The translations under genes were made by a program, and so were the position numbers. Below are positions 52,693 through 61,463 of a stretch of 64,000 bases of DNA, piece after piece. Each line of letters begins with the position of its first letter. Position 1 is the first letter of the stretch. This stretch comes from Hinthialibacter sp964556895 (lineage in GTDB: Bacteria; Hinthialibacterota; Hinthialibacteria; Hinthialibacterales; Hinthialibacteraceae), in the NCBI GenBank assembly GCA_964556895.1, contig CAZKYC010000008.1:1-64000 (forward strand), written 5' to 3'. The notes below the pieces were generated by a model. It ran no database searches. It was not told the DNA's origin and was given only the letters and a program-made list of their open reading frames with translations.

Positions 52693-53916
52693 ATGGCTCA
52701 CTGTACGGACGCGTTTGGTAAAAGCTGGAACCACATGATTCGACTTATGTTTCGGCCATTTCGGCTGGAGTATTGGGTAAAAGGCGCCCTGTTGATGTTT
52801 CTCGCCCAGGGCTATCAAGGCCCTCAACCCAATCTAAATGGAATGATTACATCAACCATGAATTCGGGCGACCCATTTTCAGGCCTTGCCGAAAACCTGC
52901 CGTATATTTTCGCCAGTGTGATTTTCTACATTTTCATCGGCGTCTTGGTCACATTTATCGGGGCCATCGTTTCGTTTGTCTTTTTGAATGGAGCCAAAGA
53001 AGGCGTATTTCGCCTACGGAAATCCTTTCAAGAGAATCTATCAGGAATCATTTCACTATTTCTTTGGAACATTGTCGCGGGCATTATTTTATTCGGCGCG
53101 GCGCTGATCATCGCAGCGCTTATCTTTGGCCTTGTCTTTTTAGTGCGTGACGCGATTGGCGGCGCCGTCATCACCATTATCGCAGTGTTAGCGTCATTGG
53201 TTGTCGGCTTGGTCGGATTTGTGTTTTTTGTCCTATATTATTATTTATTGCATACCGTTGTCGTCCCACAAATGTTAGTTGAGAACAAAGGTATTTTTGA
53301 AGCCTGGTCAAGCGCGATCTCAATCTTTGTTGAAAACATAATGGAATTTTTAGGGTTTATGTTGATTCAACTCGCCATTGGCCTTGCGTTTGGGATGGTC
53401 ACAGTCATTTTTTATTTGTTTTTTACATTCTTCGCGATGGCCGTGTTTGCCGGAGTTGGCAGCATCGAAAACTTCCCCAACGCCATGAATACGATTCAGG
53501 GTTATGGCTTAATGATGCCGCTTGGGGCGTTTATCGCCTTTTTCTTGTTGCCGGTTTTTGTTCTTCTTCAATCGTACACCCTGAATTTTCTCGCAATGAT
53601 TGTCGGCAATAATGACTATTACCCAGTGGGATGCGCCCCCAAGACAGAGCCAGATGAGTCAACTTCGACTACCGCTAATACAAATTCCGAACCGCAACCT
53701 CCTTCATCACCCACTACGTTTAATGACAGCGCGCCGACTCAAACACCGCCGCCCATGAATGGGCCGGTGAATTTCTCTGATATCCCGCCAGAGAACAATG
53801 GTAGACAGCCTGACGCTCAACCTCCTCAGACAGAATTTGGGCAACAACCAACCCACTCAGAACAACCGGGCAACCAAGACCATCGGCCAGAAGATGATGA
53901 GATAAAACAGGTTTAA
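52693..53916 (+). CDS. polytopic membrane protein with Pro/Gln-rich tail
   Basis: A 407-residue protein of unknown function. About six to eight hydrophobic spans occupy residues 20-305 (VIFYIFIGVLVTFIGAIVSF and IISLFLWNIVAGIILFGAAL among them). A disordered Pro/Gln/Thr-rich cytoplasmic tail of about 95 residues follows (QPPSSPTTFNDSAPTQTPPP). The start region FGKSWNHMIRLMFRPFRLEYWVKGALLMFLA resembles DUF7544/DUF975-type membrane proteins. AAAGGA precedes the ATG. It is divergent from alr; no functional link is evident. Confidence 0.72.
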   Translation: MAHCTDAFGKSWNHMIRLMFRPFRLEYWVKGALLMFLAQGYQGPQPNLNGMITSTMNSGDPFSGLAENLPYIFASVIFYIFIGVLVTFIGAIVSFVFLNGAKEGVFRLRKSFQENLSGIISLFLWNIVAGIILFGAALIIAALIFGLVFLVRDAIGGAVITIIAVLASLVVGLVGFVFFVLYYYLLHTVVVPQMLVENKGIFEAWSSAISIFVENIMEFLGFMLIQLAIGLAFGMVTVIFYLFFTFFAMAVFAGVGSIENFPNAMNTIQGYGLMMPLGAFIAFFLLPVFVLLQSYTLNFLAMIVGNNDYYPVGCAPKTEPDESTSTTANTNSEPQPPSSPTTFNDSAPTQTPPPMNGPVNFSDIPPENNGRQPDAQPPQTEFGQQPTHSEQPGNQDHRPEDDEIKQV

Positions 53917-54104
53917 AGAATTTCTTACAATTCCTTTCTTTTTTGAAAATGCAAGAAAACTTAACGACCATTGTATGGGGAGGGCCAATCTCCCGACGAG
54001 CCGCGAACAATCGATAGGGTTGCTCTTTATTGCGGCTCGCCAGGAGGGACGCCCTTCCCTGGATAACACACGTTTTTATTCGAAATTGCTTCAGGTTGAT
54101 CTTT

Positions 54105-54487
54105 TCAAGCCCCTTCGTATAGGCGTTTAAAGTCTCAGCGTCAAACATGACAAAGCCGACTAATTTGATCGCCTCATTTTGTTTTAGAAATTCGACAAGA
54201 GTTGTTAGGGCAATGGATGCTGCCGCCTCACCCGGGCAGCCATAGGCTCCCATGCTGATGGGTGAAAACGCAACCGATACGACGGAGTTATCAACTGCGA
54301 CTTGAAGGCTTCGATTGTAACCAGAGCCTAGCGCTTCTAAAAATGGCGGGGCCGCCAGCGCGGTGAATCACGCCGTCAACGCCGCCCCCGCCCAACAAGG
54401 ACGAGTTGGCAGCGTTGACGGCAGCGTTAATGTTCTGATGAGTGATGTCTACCTGAACGAGATCGGTTCGCTCAGGTTGACCCGGCG
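54105..54487 (-). pseudogene. degraded macrodomain (ADP-ribose-binding) gene
   Basis: Reading the minus strand from 54487, one frame gives VDITHQNINAAVNAANSSLL then GGGGVDGVIHRAGGPAI, the classic macrodomain N-terminus. At about 54339-54343 a run of five T (minus strand) breaks the frame; with four T it would continue LEALGSGYNRSLQVAVDNS, then VAFSPISMGAYGCPGEAAAS and FVMFDAETLNAYTKGLEK. About 30 residues of the normal centre are missing between the two halves. No start codon is in frame. It lies directly behind the BON lipoprotein gene. Frameshift plus internal deletion make a functional protein unlikely. Confidence 0.82.
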
Positions 54488-54489
54488 CA

Positions 54490-54783
54490 TTATGGAATGA
54501 TCAAGAAACTCTTGACGCTCTTTACGCCTTCAGTGGATTGAGCGATGCCCATTGATTGTTGTTTGGCGGCGTCGCTTTCGACCTTGCCATCCAACGTCAC
54601 TTCGCCCTTTTTCACAAAAATATCAACCGCGAACGGGCCTTCGGGGCCAGACGAGGCTTCAAGTTGTTCTTTGATGCTGGTGGCTATATCCGCATCGGCT
54701 AATTTTCCACTGTTCGCACAACCCATCGTCGCCAGACAAACCAGGCCTGCCAACGCCAACATTGAAAGAAGGCTTTTTTTCAT
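54490..54783 (-). CDS. BON-domain lipoprotein
   Basis: A 97-residue exported protein. The N-terminus MKKSLLSMLALAGLVCLATMGC is a lipoprotein-type signal with the cysteine at 22. A BON domain follows (DADIATSIKEQL, AVDIFVKKGEVTLDGKVES, QSMGIAQSTEGVKSVKSFL), as in OsmY-like envelope proteins. I start at 54783, where GGAGG lies 6 bases upstream; an earlier ATG at 54795 adds four residues. Its stop codon directly touches the macrodomain remnant. Confidence 0.87.
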   Translation of the reverse strand: MKKSLLSMLALAGLVCLATMGCANSGKLADADIATSIKEQLEASSGPEGPFAVDIFVKKGEVTLDGKVESDAAKQQSMGIAQSTEGVKSVKSFLIIP

Positions 54784-54876
54784 TGTTTCCTCCATGCTCC
54801 TCTTCGGAACAAATTGTTTGGATATGGCATATCATAAAGAGCATCAGCCCGGCTGACAAGGCGAAAAATGCCTAAA

Positions 54877-56079
54877 TCAAGAGAACGTATGCAGATATTT
54901 ATTTGAAATGGCTTTTGCGTTGGCGTGAATTTTTTCAATCGCCTCACAAATCACAGCCGCTTCTTGCTGCCGCATGTCTGAATAGAGCGGCGGTGAGATC
55001 GCCCGGGTCGACAAATAGACGGTATTGGGCAACCGCTCTTCTGGCTCAAAATCAACAAAACGTTGAAACGCCTTCATCTGGTGTAAAACGGGTGAGTAGT
55101 ACATCCTAGAGCCGATACACTCCGCGTCGAGCGCCTTGGTCAATTGCGCTGCGTCTAAGCCAAATTCACATGGCTCAACGATGAGAGTAAAGTCTTTATA
55201 TGATGAGCGGTCATACTCGTTTATCGTTTGAAATGAGACGCCTGGAATCTGTCCTAAACGCTCTCGATAATACTGAACAATTTTATTTCGGGTGTTGACT
55301 GCCTGTTCGAGCATCTTGAGTGAATGCAGCCCCAAAATGGCGTGGAGTTCACTCATGCGCGCATTGATGCCAGGAAACAAGCAGTCATAGTCGCCCGGGT
55401 TGCCATAATTGCGGCCGATTCGCAGGTGGTAGGCAATATCATCATCGTTGGTCGCGACGATGCCGCCTTCAGCAGCTATAACTAACTTTGTCGGCGACAA
55501 ACTAAAGGCTTCCGCACGGCCATTGCCGCCGAGTGGTTTCCCGTGATGCAGCGACCCGAGGCCGTGAGCGGAATCATATAACACTTGAAGGTTATTTGTA
55601 TCTGCAATCGATTCAATTTCTTCTATTGGAGCAGGAGCGCCAAATTGATGGACTGCAATTAACGCGGCGCAATCATCTGTTACACTTTTTTCAAGAATAT
55701 CGGGGTCTACATTAAGGGTTTTAGGGTTTACGTCGATAAGATTTATGTGATGATGGTTCCAAAGCGGAGCTAAGCCAGAAGCCATAAACGTAAAGCTGGG
55801 AACCAGTATGGTTGATTTAGGCGGTAGGCCTAGCGCTTGATAAGCGAGTAGCAGCCCGCTCGTGCAACTTGAGACGCACACACAGTGTTTCACGCCCAGC
55901 GTTTCGGCGGATGCTTCAGCAAACTGCTCTGCGTAGGGTCCTAGTGTTATCATGCCGCTGGCGAAGATTGACCGATATTGGCCTTCAACTTCGTCATACG
56001 AAGGTAAAAAGGGGCGGGCAAAAGGCAATGGAGGCGAAGCGGTTGGAGTGCCACCCAATATAGCAGGCAAAGATTTCAT
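54877..56079 (-). CDS. DegT/DnrJ/EryC1/StrS-family aminotransferase
   Basis: A 400-residue PLP enzyme that usually installs an amino group on a nucleotide keto-sugar for surface polysaccharides or natural products. SCTSGLLLAYQALGLPP (71-87), PSFTFMASGLAPLW (94-107), the DSAHGLGS aspartate region (169-176) and the PLP lysine near K198 in SLSPTKLVIAAEGG fit the family. No dedicated sugar dehydratase is adjacent. It may serve the polysaccharide genes at 47.9-50.9 kb; that link is inferred. Confidence 0.92.
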   Translation of the reverse strand: MKSLPAILGGTPTASPPLPFARPFLPSYDEVEGQYRSIFASGMITLGPYAEQFAEASAETLGVKHCVCVSSCTSGLLLAYQALGLPPKSTILVPSFTFMASGLAPLWNHHHINLIDVNPKTLNVDPDILEKSVTDDCAALIAVHQFGAPAPIEEIESIADTNNLQVLYDSAHGLGSLHHGKPLGGNGRAEAFSLSPTKLVIAAEGGIVATNDDDIAYHLRIGRNYGNPGDYDCLFPGINARMSELHAILGLHSLKMLEQAVNTRNKIVQYYRERLGQIPGVSFQTINEYDRSSYKDFTLIVEPCEFGLDAAQLTKALDAECIGSRMYYSPVLHQMKAFQRFVDFEPEERLPNTVYLSTRAISPPLYSDMRQQEAAVICEAIEKIHANAKAISNKYLHTFS

Positions 56080-56347
56080 GAATGTTTCACCAAAATAGAG
56101 TTACACTACTATCGGCGACTATCGCCTAACGATTTAGTAAGTAAAATAGGTTGAAGAAAAAAGTCCAGGAGAACAAGTTGTAAATATATTGACAGTTAAG
56201 TCCTATTGATTGTAAGATTTCATTCAGAGACATGTAAAATTATGCTATACTTTTGTAAGTTCTTTCTGCTTTTCTAATTTTTTAATGGGTTAGAGGGGAT
56301 TTTATGAGTGATACACCTAAGTTCATCACTAGAAGGAATGCTTTACG

Positions 56348-57235
56348 ATGCAGAAGAAAACGAATAGCAAATACCAGGTCAGCCAGGAGGAAGTAAAAGA
56401 TCGCCTGAAGCGTATGCAGGCTGCTAAGGATCTGGAGCGAGCCAAGCATGATATGGAAACGGGCGTAAAAACCACTGGCCCCTCTAAAGCCAGCCTCGAA
56501 ATTGAAAACTTAATGGGAGTCGGCGAGAGCGAAGACTCGATCTATGAAGAATGCCGTAAAGATATATTTGACCTAGTGAATAAAGTTTGTAATTTTGCGC
56601 TCGGTCTCGATAAAACCGCCACCCTCTTTCCCAAAGATAAAATCGCAAACATTGTAAACATTCTACGCAGATGCCACCTTGAGTTAGAAGCACGCTCGGT
56701 GATGGACATCTTTAAAGACCGGGTGAAATTTAAAAATAATGGCAAACTACCTACCATCAAAGAAAAACAGGGCATGTTTGGTAAGACTGTCGCTCGTCAG
56801 ATGAAGATTGAAGAAATCGCCGCTAAGTTCACGATTGAAGATAAACTTCCCCCTGATGATGTAGGAAAACTGGGCGAAAAAGGCACCAAAGAAGGCATTC
56901 TCATGCACCTTCAAAAAGTGATCTTCGATAATGAAGACGCGTATAACCCATTAAAATCTGGTCAACGCAAGATGATGGCGCATTTTTTAGACGCATCGGG
57001 AACCATCAACTTGAGGTCTAAAGACCCCGAACAAAAATATTTTAACGCGTTTTTGTTGACCCCCGACAGCATGCAGCCTGCGAGCAAGGCGGACAAAGAC
57101 CGGTTAGTCAAACTCAGAGGTGTCGTAAAAAAAGCGTCTAAATGGTTTGACGACTATTTAAAGAAAGCCGAACAACAAGCCAAAAACGAAGATTCATCAC
57201 AAGAAGCGCAGCAAAAAGCCGCAGCGGCGGGTTGA
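56348..57235 (+). CDS. lysine-rich protein of unknown function
   Basis: A 295-residue soluble, highly charged protein that I do not recognise. It begins with a helical charged stretch (SQEEVKDRLKRMQAAKDLERAKH), has a mixed middle with a single conserved-looking Cys/Trp-poor core (FNLVNK-type helices near 75-115, LPPDDVGKLGEKGTKEGILMHL near 175), and ends in an Ala/Gln/Lys tail. No membrane span is seen. AAGGA precedes the ATG, and a strong terminator follows. A possible short upstream ORF at 56304 overlaps its start. Confidence 0.65.
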   Translation: MQKKTNSKYQVSQEEVKDRLKRMQAAKDLERAKHDMETGVKTTGPSKASLEIENLMGVGESEDSIYEECRKDIFDLVNKVCNFALGLDKTATLFPKDKIANIVNILRRCHLELEARSVMDIFKDRVKFKNNGKLPTIKEKQGMFGKTVARQMKIEEIAAKFTIEDKLPPDDVGKLGEKGTKEGILMHLQKVIFDNEDAYNPLKSGQRKMMAHFLDASGTINLRSKDPEQKYFNAFLLTPDSMQPASKADKDRLVKLRGVVKKASKWFDDYLKKAEQQAKNEDSSQEAQQKAAAAG

Positions 57236-57258
57236 TACCACCTTACCTAATACAAACG

Positions 57259-57286
57259 AAAGGGCGGTCATCTGACCGCCCTTTTT
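57259..57286 (+). terminator. Rho-independent terminator after the 56348-57235 gene
   Basis: A 12-bp perfect stem (AAAGGGCGGTCA with TGACCGCCCTTT) and a TC loop run into TTTTTCTTT on the plus strand. It may also serve the convergent ThuA gene. Confidence 0.9.
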
Positions 57287-57306
57287 CTTTATTCTGTATT
57301 GCTGAA

Positions 57307-58086
57307 TTACAATTCTTTCGCGGTCCACTTGATGGCTTTGATCAACATTTCTTGAAAGTCAGGGTTTTCCCAAATGTCTTGGCGGTGGCCCAGGGCCGAA
57401 TGAAACACGCGGCCTTTGCCAAATTCTTCGACCCAGCCGTGTGGATACTTACCCGCTTGTTTGTAACAGTCTTCGACCATGATGGTTCCATCAAGAATCA
57501 TGATCGGGGTGAAATCATCTTGAAGGTTCTTGTAGCAATACCATTCTTCGAACAGTTTCCATTGTTCGGGCAGATGTGAAGTGATGGGGTGGCGCTTCAC
57601 CGTCAAGACGCCGTCTTGTTGTTTGCCGTGAGATTTAAACTGTCCGCCGATCATTTCTAAATAGGGCTTCCAACCGTGGAACGTATCAGAGGCGGTGTGA
57701 GTGCCTACCAAGGCGCCGCCGGCGGCGACCCACTCAATCAATGCCTTGCGTCCATTTTCTGAAGTGGGGATGCTGCCGTCTTTGCCTGGTTTGGTGAGGT
57801 CGCCAGTGGTGTAGAGCATGACCACATCAAACAGTTCCAACGCTTCTTTGCTGATCAGGCCGCCGTCTTTGGTGGGGAGAACGCGGATACCGTTATCCGC
57901 CCCGACTTGAATCATCAGTTTTTCGACAAAGCCGAGTTCGCCGTTGTTGCGCTTAATCACGCCGTGTTCAAACCCAGCCGAGCTGGTTAAAAAGAGCACG
58001 TCGATGGGTTTGTCTTGTCCCTGGACTGTCAGCCCAAATACACAAAGACACAACGTTGCGAGCGTTACACTAAAGATGCGTTTCAT
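57307..58086 (-). CDS. secreted ThuA-like domain protein
   Basis: A 259-residue exported protein with a signal peptide ending near VQGQ at residue 23. The mature part has the ThuA/class I glutamine amidotransferase-like fold: IDVLFLTSSAGFEHGV, FDVVMLYTTGDLT, LIEWVAAGGALVGTHTASDTFHGW near 115-140, and GKGRVFHSALGHRQDIWENPDFQ near 230. Family members are linked to sugar metabolism in planctomycete-type bacteria, but the catalytic role is not settled. It stands alone between a terminator and the ABC-exporter-like gene. Confidence 0.88.
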   Translation of the reverse strand: MKRIFSVTLATLCLCVFGLTVQGQDKPIDVLFLTSSAGFEHGVIKRNNGELGFVEKLMIQVGADNGIRVLPTKDGGLISKEALELFDVVMLYTTGDLTKPGKDGSIPTSENGRKALIEWVAAGGALVGTHTASDTFHGWKPYLEMIGGQFKSHGKQQDGVLTVKRHPITSHLPEQWKLFEEWYCYKNLQDDFTPIMILDGTIMVEDCYKQAGKYPHGWVEEFGKGRVFHSALGHRQDIWENPDFQEMLIKAIKWTAKEL

Positions 58087-58179
58087 TGGTTTGCTCCTAT
58101 CAAAGTGAAGATAATAGCGGACGCCAAAATGGCCCGCTAGAGAATCATACCATTTTCATGAAGGAAAGATCAAACCGTA

Positions 58180-59841
58180 TTACAGGTTCCATTCAAACAG
58201 GCGGGTTTTGATGACGCTCCAGACGCCAACCGTGATTGTCACAACGATCCAGCCAAGCAACCAAAGTATTACCTGAGGATTAGACGCGTGTAGCGGGGCG
58301 CCCGCGTCATACAACGCCGACCGGACCGAAAAATAGAGCAAGCCGCTGATTTCTACCACAGCTAGGGCCATATACAAAAAGGCCCCTTTGCCGAGTGAGA
58401 CTTCCATCAAATGGCGGTAATTATATATAGGGAAGCAAAACCCGAGAAACACCGCCATCAGGCTGATTTGAACCGAAACCGTCCCGCCAGTGGCCAGCGA
58501 CCAAACCAAGAGGTCATGGGGCAAGGCGAGAATGTAACTTGACCCGACCAACAACGCGGCGGCGACGATGGCCACTGGCGGCGCGGCGAACAGAATTTTT
58601 TGAAGGATGCGCCGTTGTGGCCCTACGGGCGCTACGCTGGGCGTCCACACTGCCCTGCCCTCGCGGCTGGCGGACGGGTACACGAACCGCGCTCCAATGA
58701 CGGCGACCAGTAGCGAGATGATACCGACATTCGCCGCCGCCAATATTGGCGCCAGGCCTTCTTGTTTGACGGGCAAGAAGGAAAGATTGACCAGGTATAA
58801 CGCCACCAGCGGGACCATCATAAATAGCTGCGTCCAGACGGATGGGTCGCGCTTGGCAATAAGCCAGTCTTTGCCCATCAGCGCGGTAATTGGGCCGCGG
58901 TGTAGGTTTCGCTCCCAGAATGAATCTGACATGCTGCGGGAGCGGTTAACGCCGGGGTCGCCCTGTTCTTGGCATTTCCACCAGCCGATTAAAAACAAGG
59001 AGCGCCCAAAGGCGAGCGACAACAATACCGTCGCAATCGCGATCAAGACAACAGGCGCCAGGCCTGCCGTTTGAATGTTCATTCCCAAAAACGGCTGAAC
59101 CGCCTGAGCGAACAGCATCCCCGGGCCGAACTGCACCCATCCACTGGGCTGTTGTTGAAAGAACGTCAACATGGGGTTCGCCAGCGCTTCGTCACTCCAA
59201 AGTGTTTCGAGATGCAAGAACCGCAGCCCGCCGATTAGCGCAACGGCGATACACAGGCCGAGAATTGACAAGGTTTGGTGAAGCCGCTTGGCCGGGAACA
59301 CCGACATTAACACCATCGCCGCAATCATCGCAACGCTGACCGCCAACGCCGCCATTGAGAGCGCAGCGATCAGAAACGCGAAATAAAACGCCAGGCTGAG
59401 ATTGAGTTCTAGCCCCAGCGCGATCATCGGCGGGATGCTAAACCCGACGAGTGTGACGGCGCTGCGAACAGCGACGTCGATCCATTTCAACGTGAGGATG
59501 AGTTCTAATTTGACTGGCGAATAGAGCAGCATTCGAAGGTCGTCAGAGCGGTATAGCGAGGCCAACGCGGTAATGACGCTTGAGTAAACCAAGAAGCCAA
59601 ACAGAAACGACCCCATGACCGAAAACGCGTTGGGCAACACCAGCGCCAACCCCAACGGCACTTGAGACAGTAGAGCAAAAAAACGCTGAAAGAAGGCGTA
59701 TTCCGCCCAAGCGACTCCAGCGATGAAGACAACCAGCGCAAACCATTTGAGGGAATCGTCCCAGCGGGCGTTGCGCATTCGGTTGCGCAGCTGCTGATAG
59801 GGCGTGCGTACAAATAACAAGAGAATGTGATTCCACACCAT
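58180..59841 (-). CDS. ABC-2-like exporter membrane protein
   Basis: A 553-residue inner-membrane protein with 12 or more predicted spans and no ATPase domain. The pattern LYRSDDLRMLLYSPVKLELILTLKW near 90-115 matches the putative ABC exporter membrane family, where the phrase marks the loop after the second span. LMGKDWLIAKRDPSVWTQLF near 320-340 recurs in the second half. A partner ATPase would be required but none is adjacent within the window. The cargo is unknown. Confidence 0.75.
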   Translation of the reverse strand: MVWNHILLLFVRTPYQQLRNRMRNARWDDSLKWFALVVFIAGVAWAEYAFFQRFFALLSQVPLGLALVLPNAFSVMGSFLFGFLVYSSVITALASLYRSDDLRMLLYSPVKLELILTLKWIDVAVRSAVTLVGFSIPPMIALGLELNLSLAFYFAFLIAALSMAALAVSVAMIAAMVLMSVFPAKRLHQTLSILGLCIAVALIGGLRFLHLETLWSDEALANPMLTFFQQQPSGWVQFGPGMLFAQAVQPFLGMNIQTAGLAPVVLIAIATVLLSLAFGRSLFLIGWWKCQEQGDPGVNRSRSMSDSFWERNLHRGPITALMGKDWLIAKRDPSVWTQLFMMVPLVALYLVNLSFLPVKQEGLAPILAAANVGIISLLVAVIGARFVYPSASREGRAVWTPSVAPVGPQRRILQKILFAAPPVAIVAAALLVGSSYILALPHDLLVWSLATGGTVSVQISLMAVFLGFCFPIYNYRHLMEVSLGKGAFLYMALAVVEISGLLYFSVRSALYDAGAPLHASNPQVILWLLGWIVVTITVGVWSVIKTRLFEWNL

Positions 59842-60043
59842 ACGTTTATTATGCCTGTTGCTTAGTTACATGCCAAAGCCGCCAGCCGCTGAAGATCGTC
59901 GAAGCAAATGAGACGAGCTGAAGTGAGAGCCCCATTTCTTTATTCCCTTTTGCCTCAGCGAAATGCTAAATTTGAATCCGATCAAATCCGTTCTTTTGAT
60001 TTTTCGCCTAAAGGCGAAGGTTCCATTCCCAAAACCAGGCGAC

Positions 60044-60074
60044 AAAAAAGCCCGGCTCATTGCGCCGGGCTTTT
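60044..60074 (-). terminator. Rho-independent terminator of the TPR gene
   Basis: An 11-bp perfect stem (AAAAGCCCGGC with GCCGGGCTTTT) with a 7-nt loop is flanked by six A on the left, giving six T on the minus strand. It lies 22 bp beyond the stop of the gene ending at 60096. Confidence 0.88.
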
Positions 60075-60095
60075 ATCGTTCATATAGATTGTTGA

Positions 60096-60794
60096 TTATT
60101 GAAGCGGCGGGGTGGCTTCGGCCTGAAGCCAATCCAGGCGCTCTAATGCGAAACTGTTCCAAACCGAGTCTTTATCAATTGATGAATACGCCGCGATGGC
60201 TTTCTCGGTATCGCCTTGTTCTTCGTAACACCCACCCTTAAGAAAGGCCAGGTAATACTTAAAGTCGTCGGCCTTGGCTTGGGCTTCGAGCGCTTTGATT
60301 TCTGTTAATGCGGCGGCGGTGTCGCCTAAACTGCGTTGCACCTGAACGATGGAAACGCGGATGAGTTCTTTGTCGGAATTTGATTTGGCTGACGCCAAGG
60401 CTTGTTGGTATTCCTGAAGGGCGCGGTGGTATTCTTCCATCTCAACAAAACAGTGGCCGCGCATCAGGCGCGCATAGGTCGTGACCGACGCGCCCGGCTG
60501 GCTCTGAAGCAGCGAGTTAAATTGTTCAAGCGCGGGTTCGTATTGTTCGTTCTGGACCAGGGTCACGCCGGTGGCGAAAGTAAGCTGGGCGGTCTGAAAA
60601 TCGGCCTCGGTTTTCATGCTATATAAGTACCAGCCGATGACGGCGACCAAAACCGCGCCGACGCCAAACAAGGCCTGGCGGCCATAGGTGTCATAGAAAT
60701 TTCGCGCATTGGCGGTAAATTCTTGCAAGAAGACCTGAAGTTCGTCTTCTTTCAAACGGCGTTGCAACTCTTTATGGTCAATCTTCGCTGACAT
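60096..60794 (-). CDS. YfgM-like tetratricopeptide membrane protein
   Basis: A 232-residue protein with one membrane span near residues 42-60 and about four TPR-like repeats outside (QLTFATGVTLVQNEQYEPALEQF, ARLMRGHCFVEMEEYHRALQEY, KGGCYEEQGDTEKAIAAYSSI). The N-in, periplasmic TPR layout matches YfgM/TPR_21 proteins, which associate with the Sec machinery and periplasmic chaperones. The first ~40 residues are charged and helical. It lies upstream of its own terminator and near an FmdB-type gene. Confidence 0.77.
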   Translation of the reverse strand: MSAKIDHKELQRRLKEDELQVFLQEFTANARNFYDTYGRQALFGVGAVLVAVIGWYLYSMKTEADFQTAQLTFATGVTLVQNEQYEPALEQFNSLLQSQPGASVTTYARLMRGHCFVEMEEYHRALQEYQQALASAKSNSDKELIRVSIVQVQRSLGDTAAALTEIKALEAQAKADDFKYYLAFLKGGCYEEQGDTEKAIAAYSSIDKDSVWNSFALERLDWLQAEATPPLQ

Positions 60795-60875
60795 GAATAC
60801 TTCCCTTTTCTACGTCGGCATTAGCACAAAAACGTATTGTGGTGTTTGGCGGTGTGTTCGTCAATCCACACGGGG

Positions 60876-61103
60876 TTACTCACAGGCGGGGCAGGCGCCG
60901 CTGCCGCAGGCTGGCGCTTGGTCTAAGTTACAGGCCGCGCTGCCACACGGATCAGAAACCCCGGCGTTGACGCCAAAGGTCGAGAGTTGCTTTCCGACTT
61001 GTTCTGCGCCGCAAGAGGGGCATCGAGGTAATTCATCACGATTAAACACGAGTTCTTCAAACTGGTGATTGCATTTTGTGCATTGATATTCAAAAATCGG
61101 CAT
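60876..61103 (-). CDS. FmdB-type zinc-ribbon protein
   Basis: A 75-residue regulatory-type zinc ribbon: MPIFEYQCTKCNHQFEELV, then RCPSCGAEQVGKQLSTFGV, with two CxxC pairs. A C-terminal tail rich in Cys, Ala and Gly (CGSAAC, ACGSGAC, ACE) follows, as in many family members. I start at 61103, where MPIFEY begins; an open frame up to 61166 has no family-like sequence. The family is named after formamidase regulators but the function is unknown for most. Confidence 0.9.
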   Translation of the reverse strand: MPIFEYQCTKCNHQFEELVFNRDELPRCPSCGAEQVGKQLSTFGVNAGVSDPCGSAACNLDQAPACGSGACPACE

Positions 61104-61463
61104 CTTTGTATCCTCACAGAGTCGTAGTAATCGCCAATAGTGTATTCGAGGCGCGCACCAATTCAAAGCCGCGGCGCTAAATACAATCGAACCAATTGTG
61201 CGCTTTTTTTAGTGAACATCTGAAACAAAACCTATGACTAAATCGTTACATACAAGAAGGCCAATGAGATGATTTGTTTGTTGTTATCGTTTTCTTTGTT
61301 TTTTCATCGAAGAATTAGCACAACCCTAGTTTATTTACGATAGCAAGTGTGGTAGTTTGTTATTGATATATCTCTCTTAGAACAGATTGTTCTTCTGTAT
61401 TTTCCATATTTTGCCTAAACGGAACACGACATAGAACCTTTCGTCGAGGGGATGTGAGAATCG
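61104..61463. other. AT-rich divergent intergenic region before gspE
   Basis: A gap of 360 bp holding the promoters of the FmdB-type gene and of the gspE/pilB gene. It is AT-rich around 61200-61350. I see no ORF, RNA gene or clear operator. Confidence 0.5.

Noticed and set aside
53720..54253. 177-codon open frame on the minus strand
   Set aside because: Only its first ~50 codons are the broken macrodomain C-terminus; the rest is antisense to the end of the membrane protein gene, so it was annotated as part of a pseudogene.
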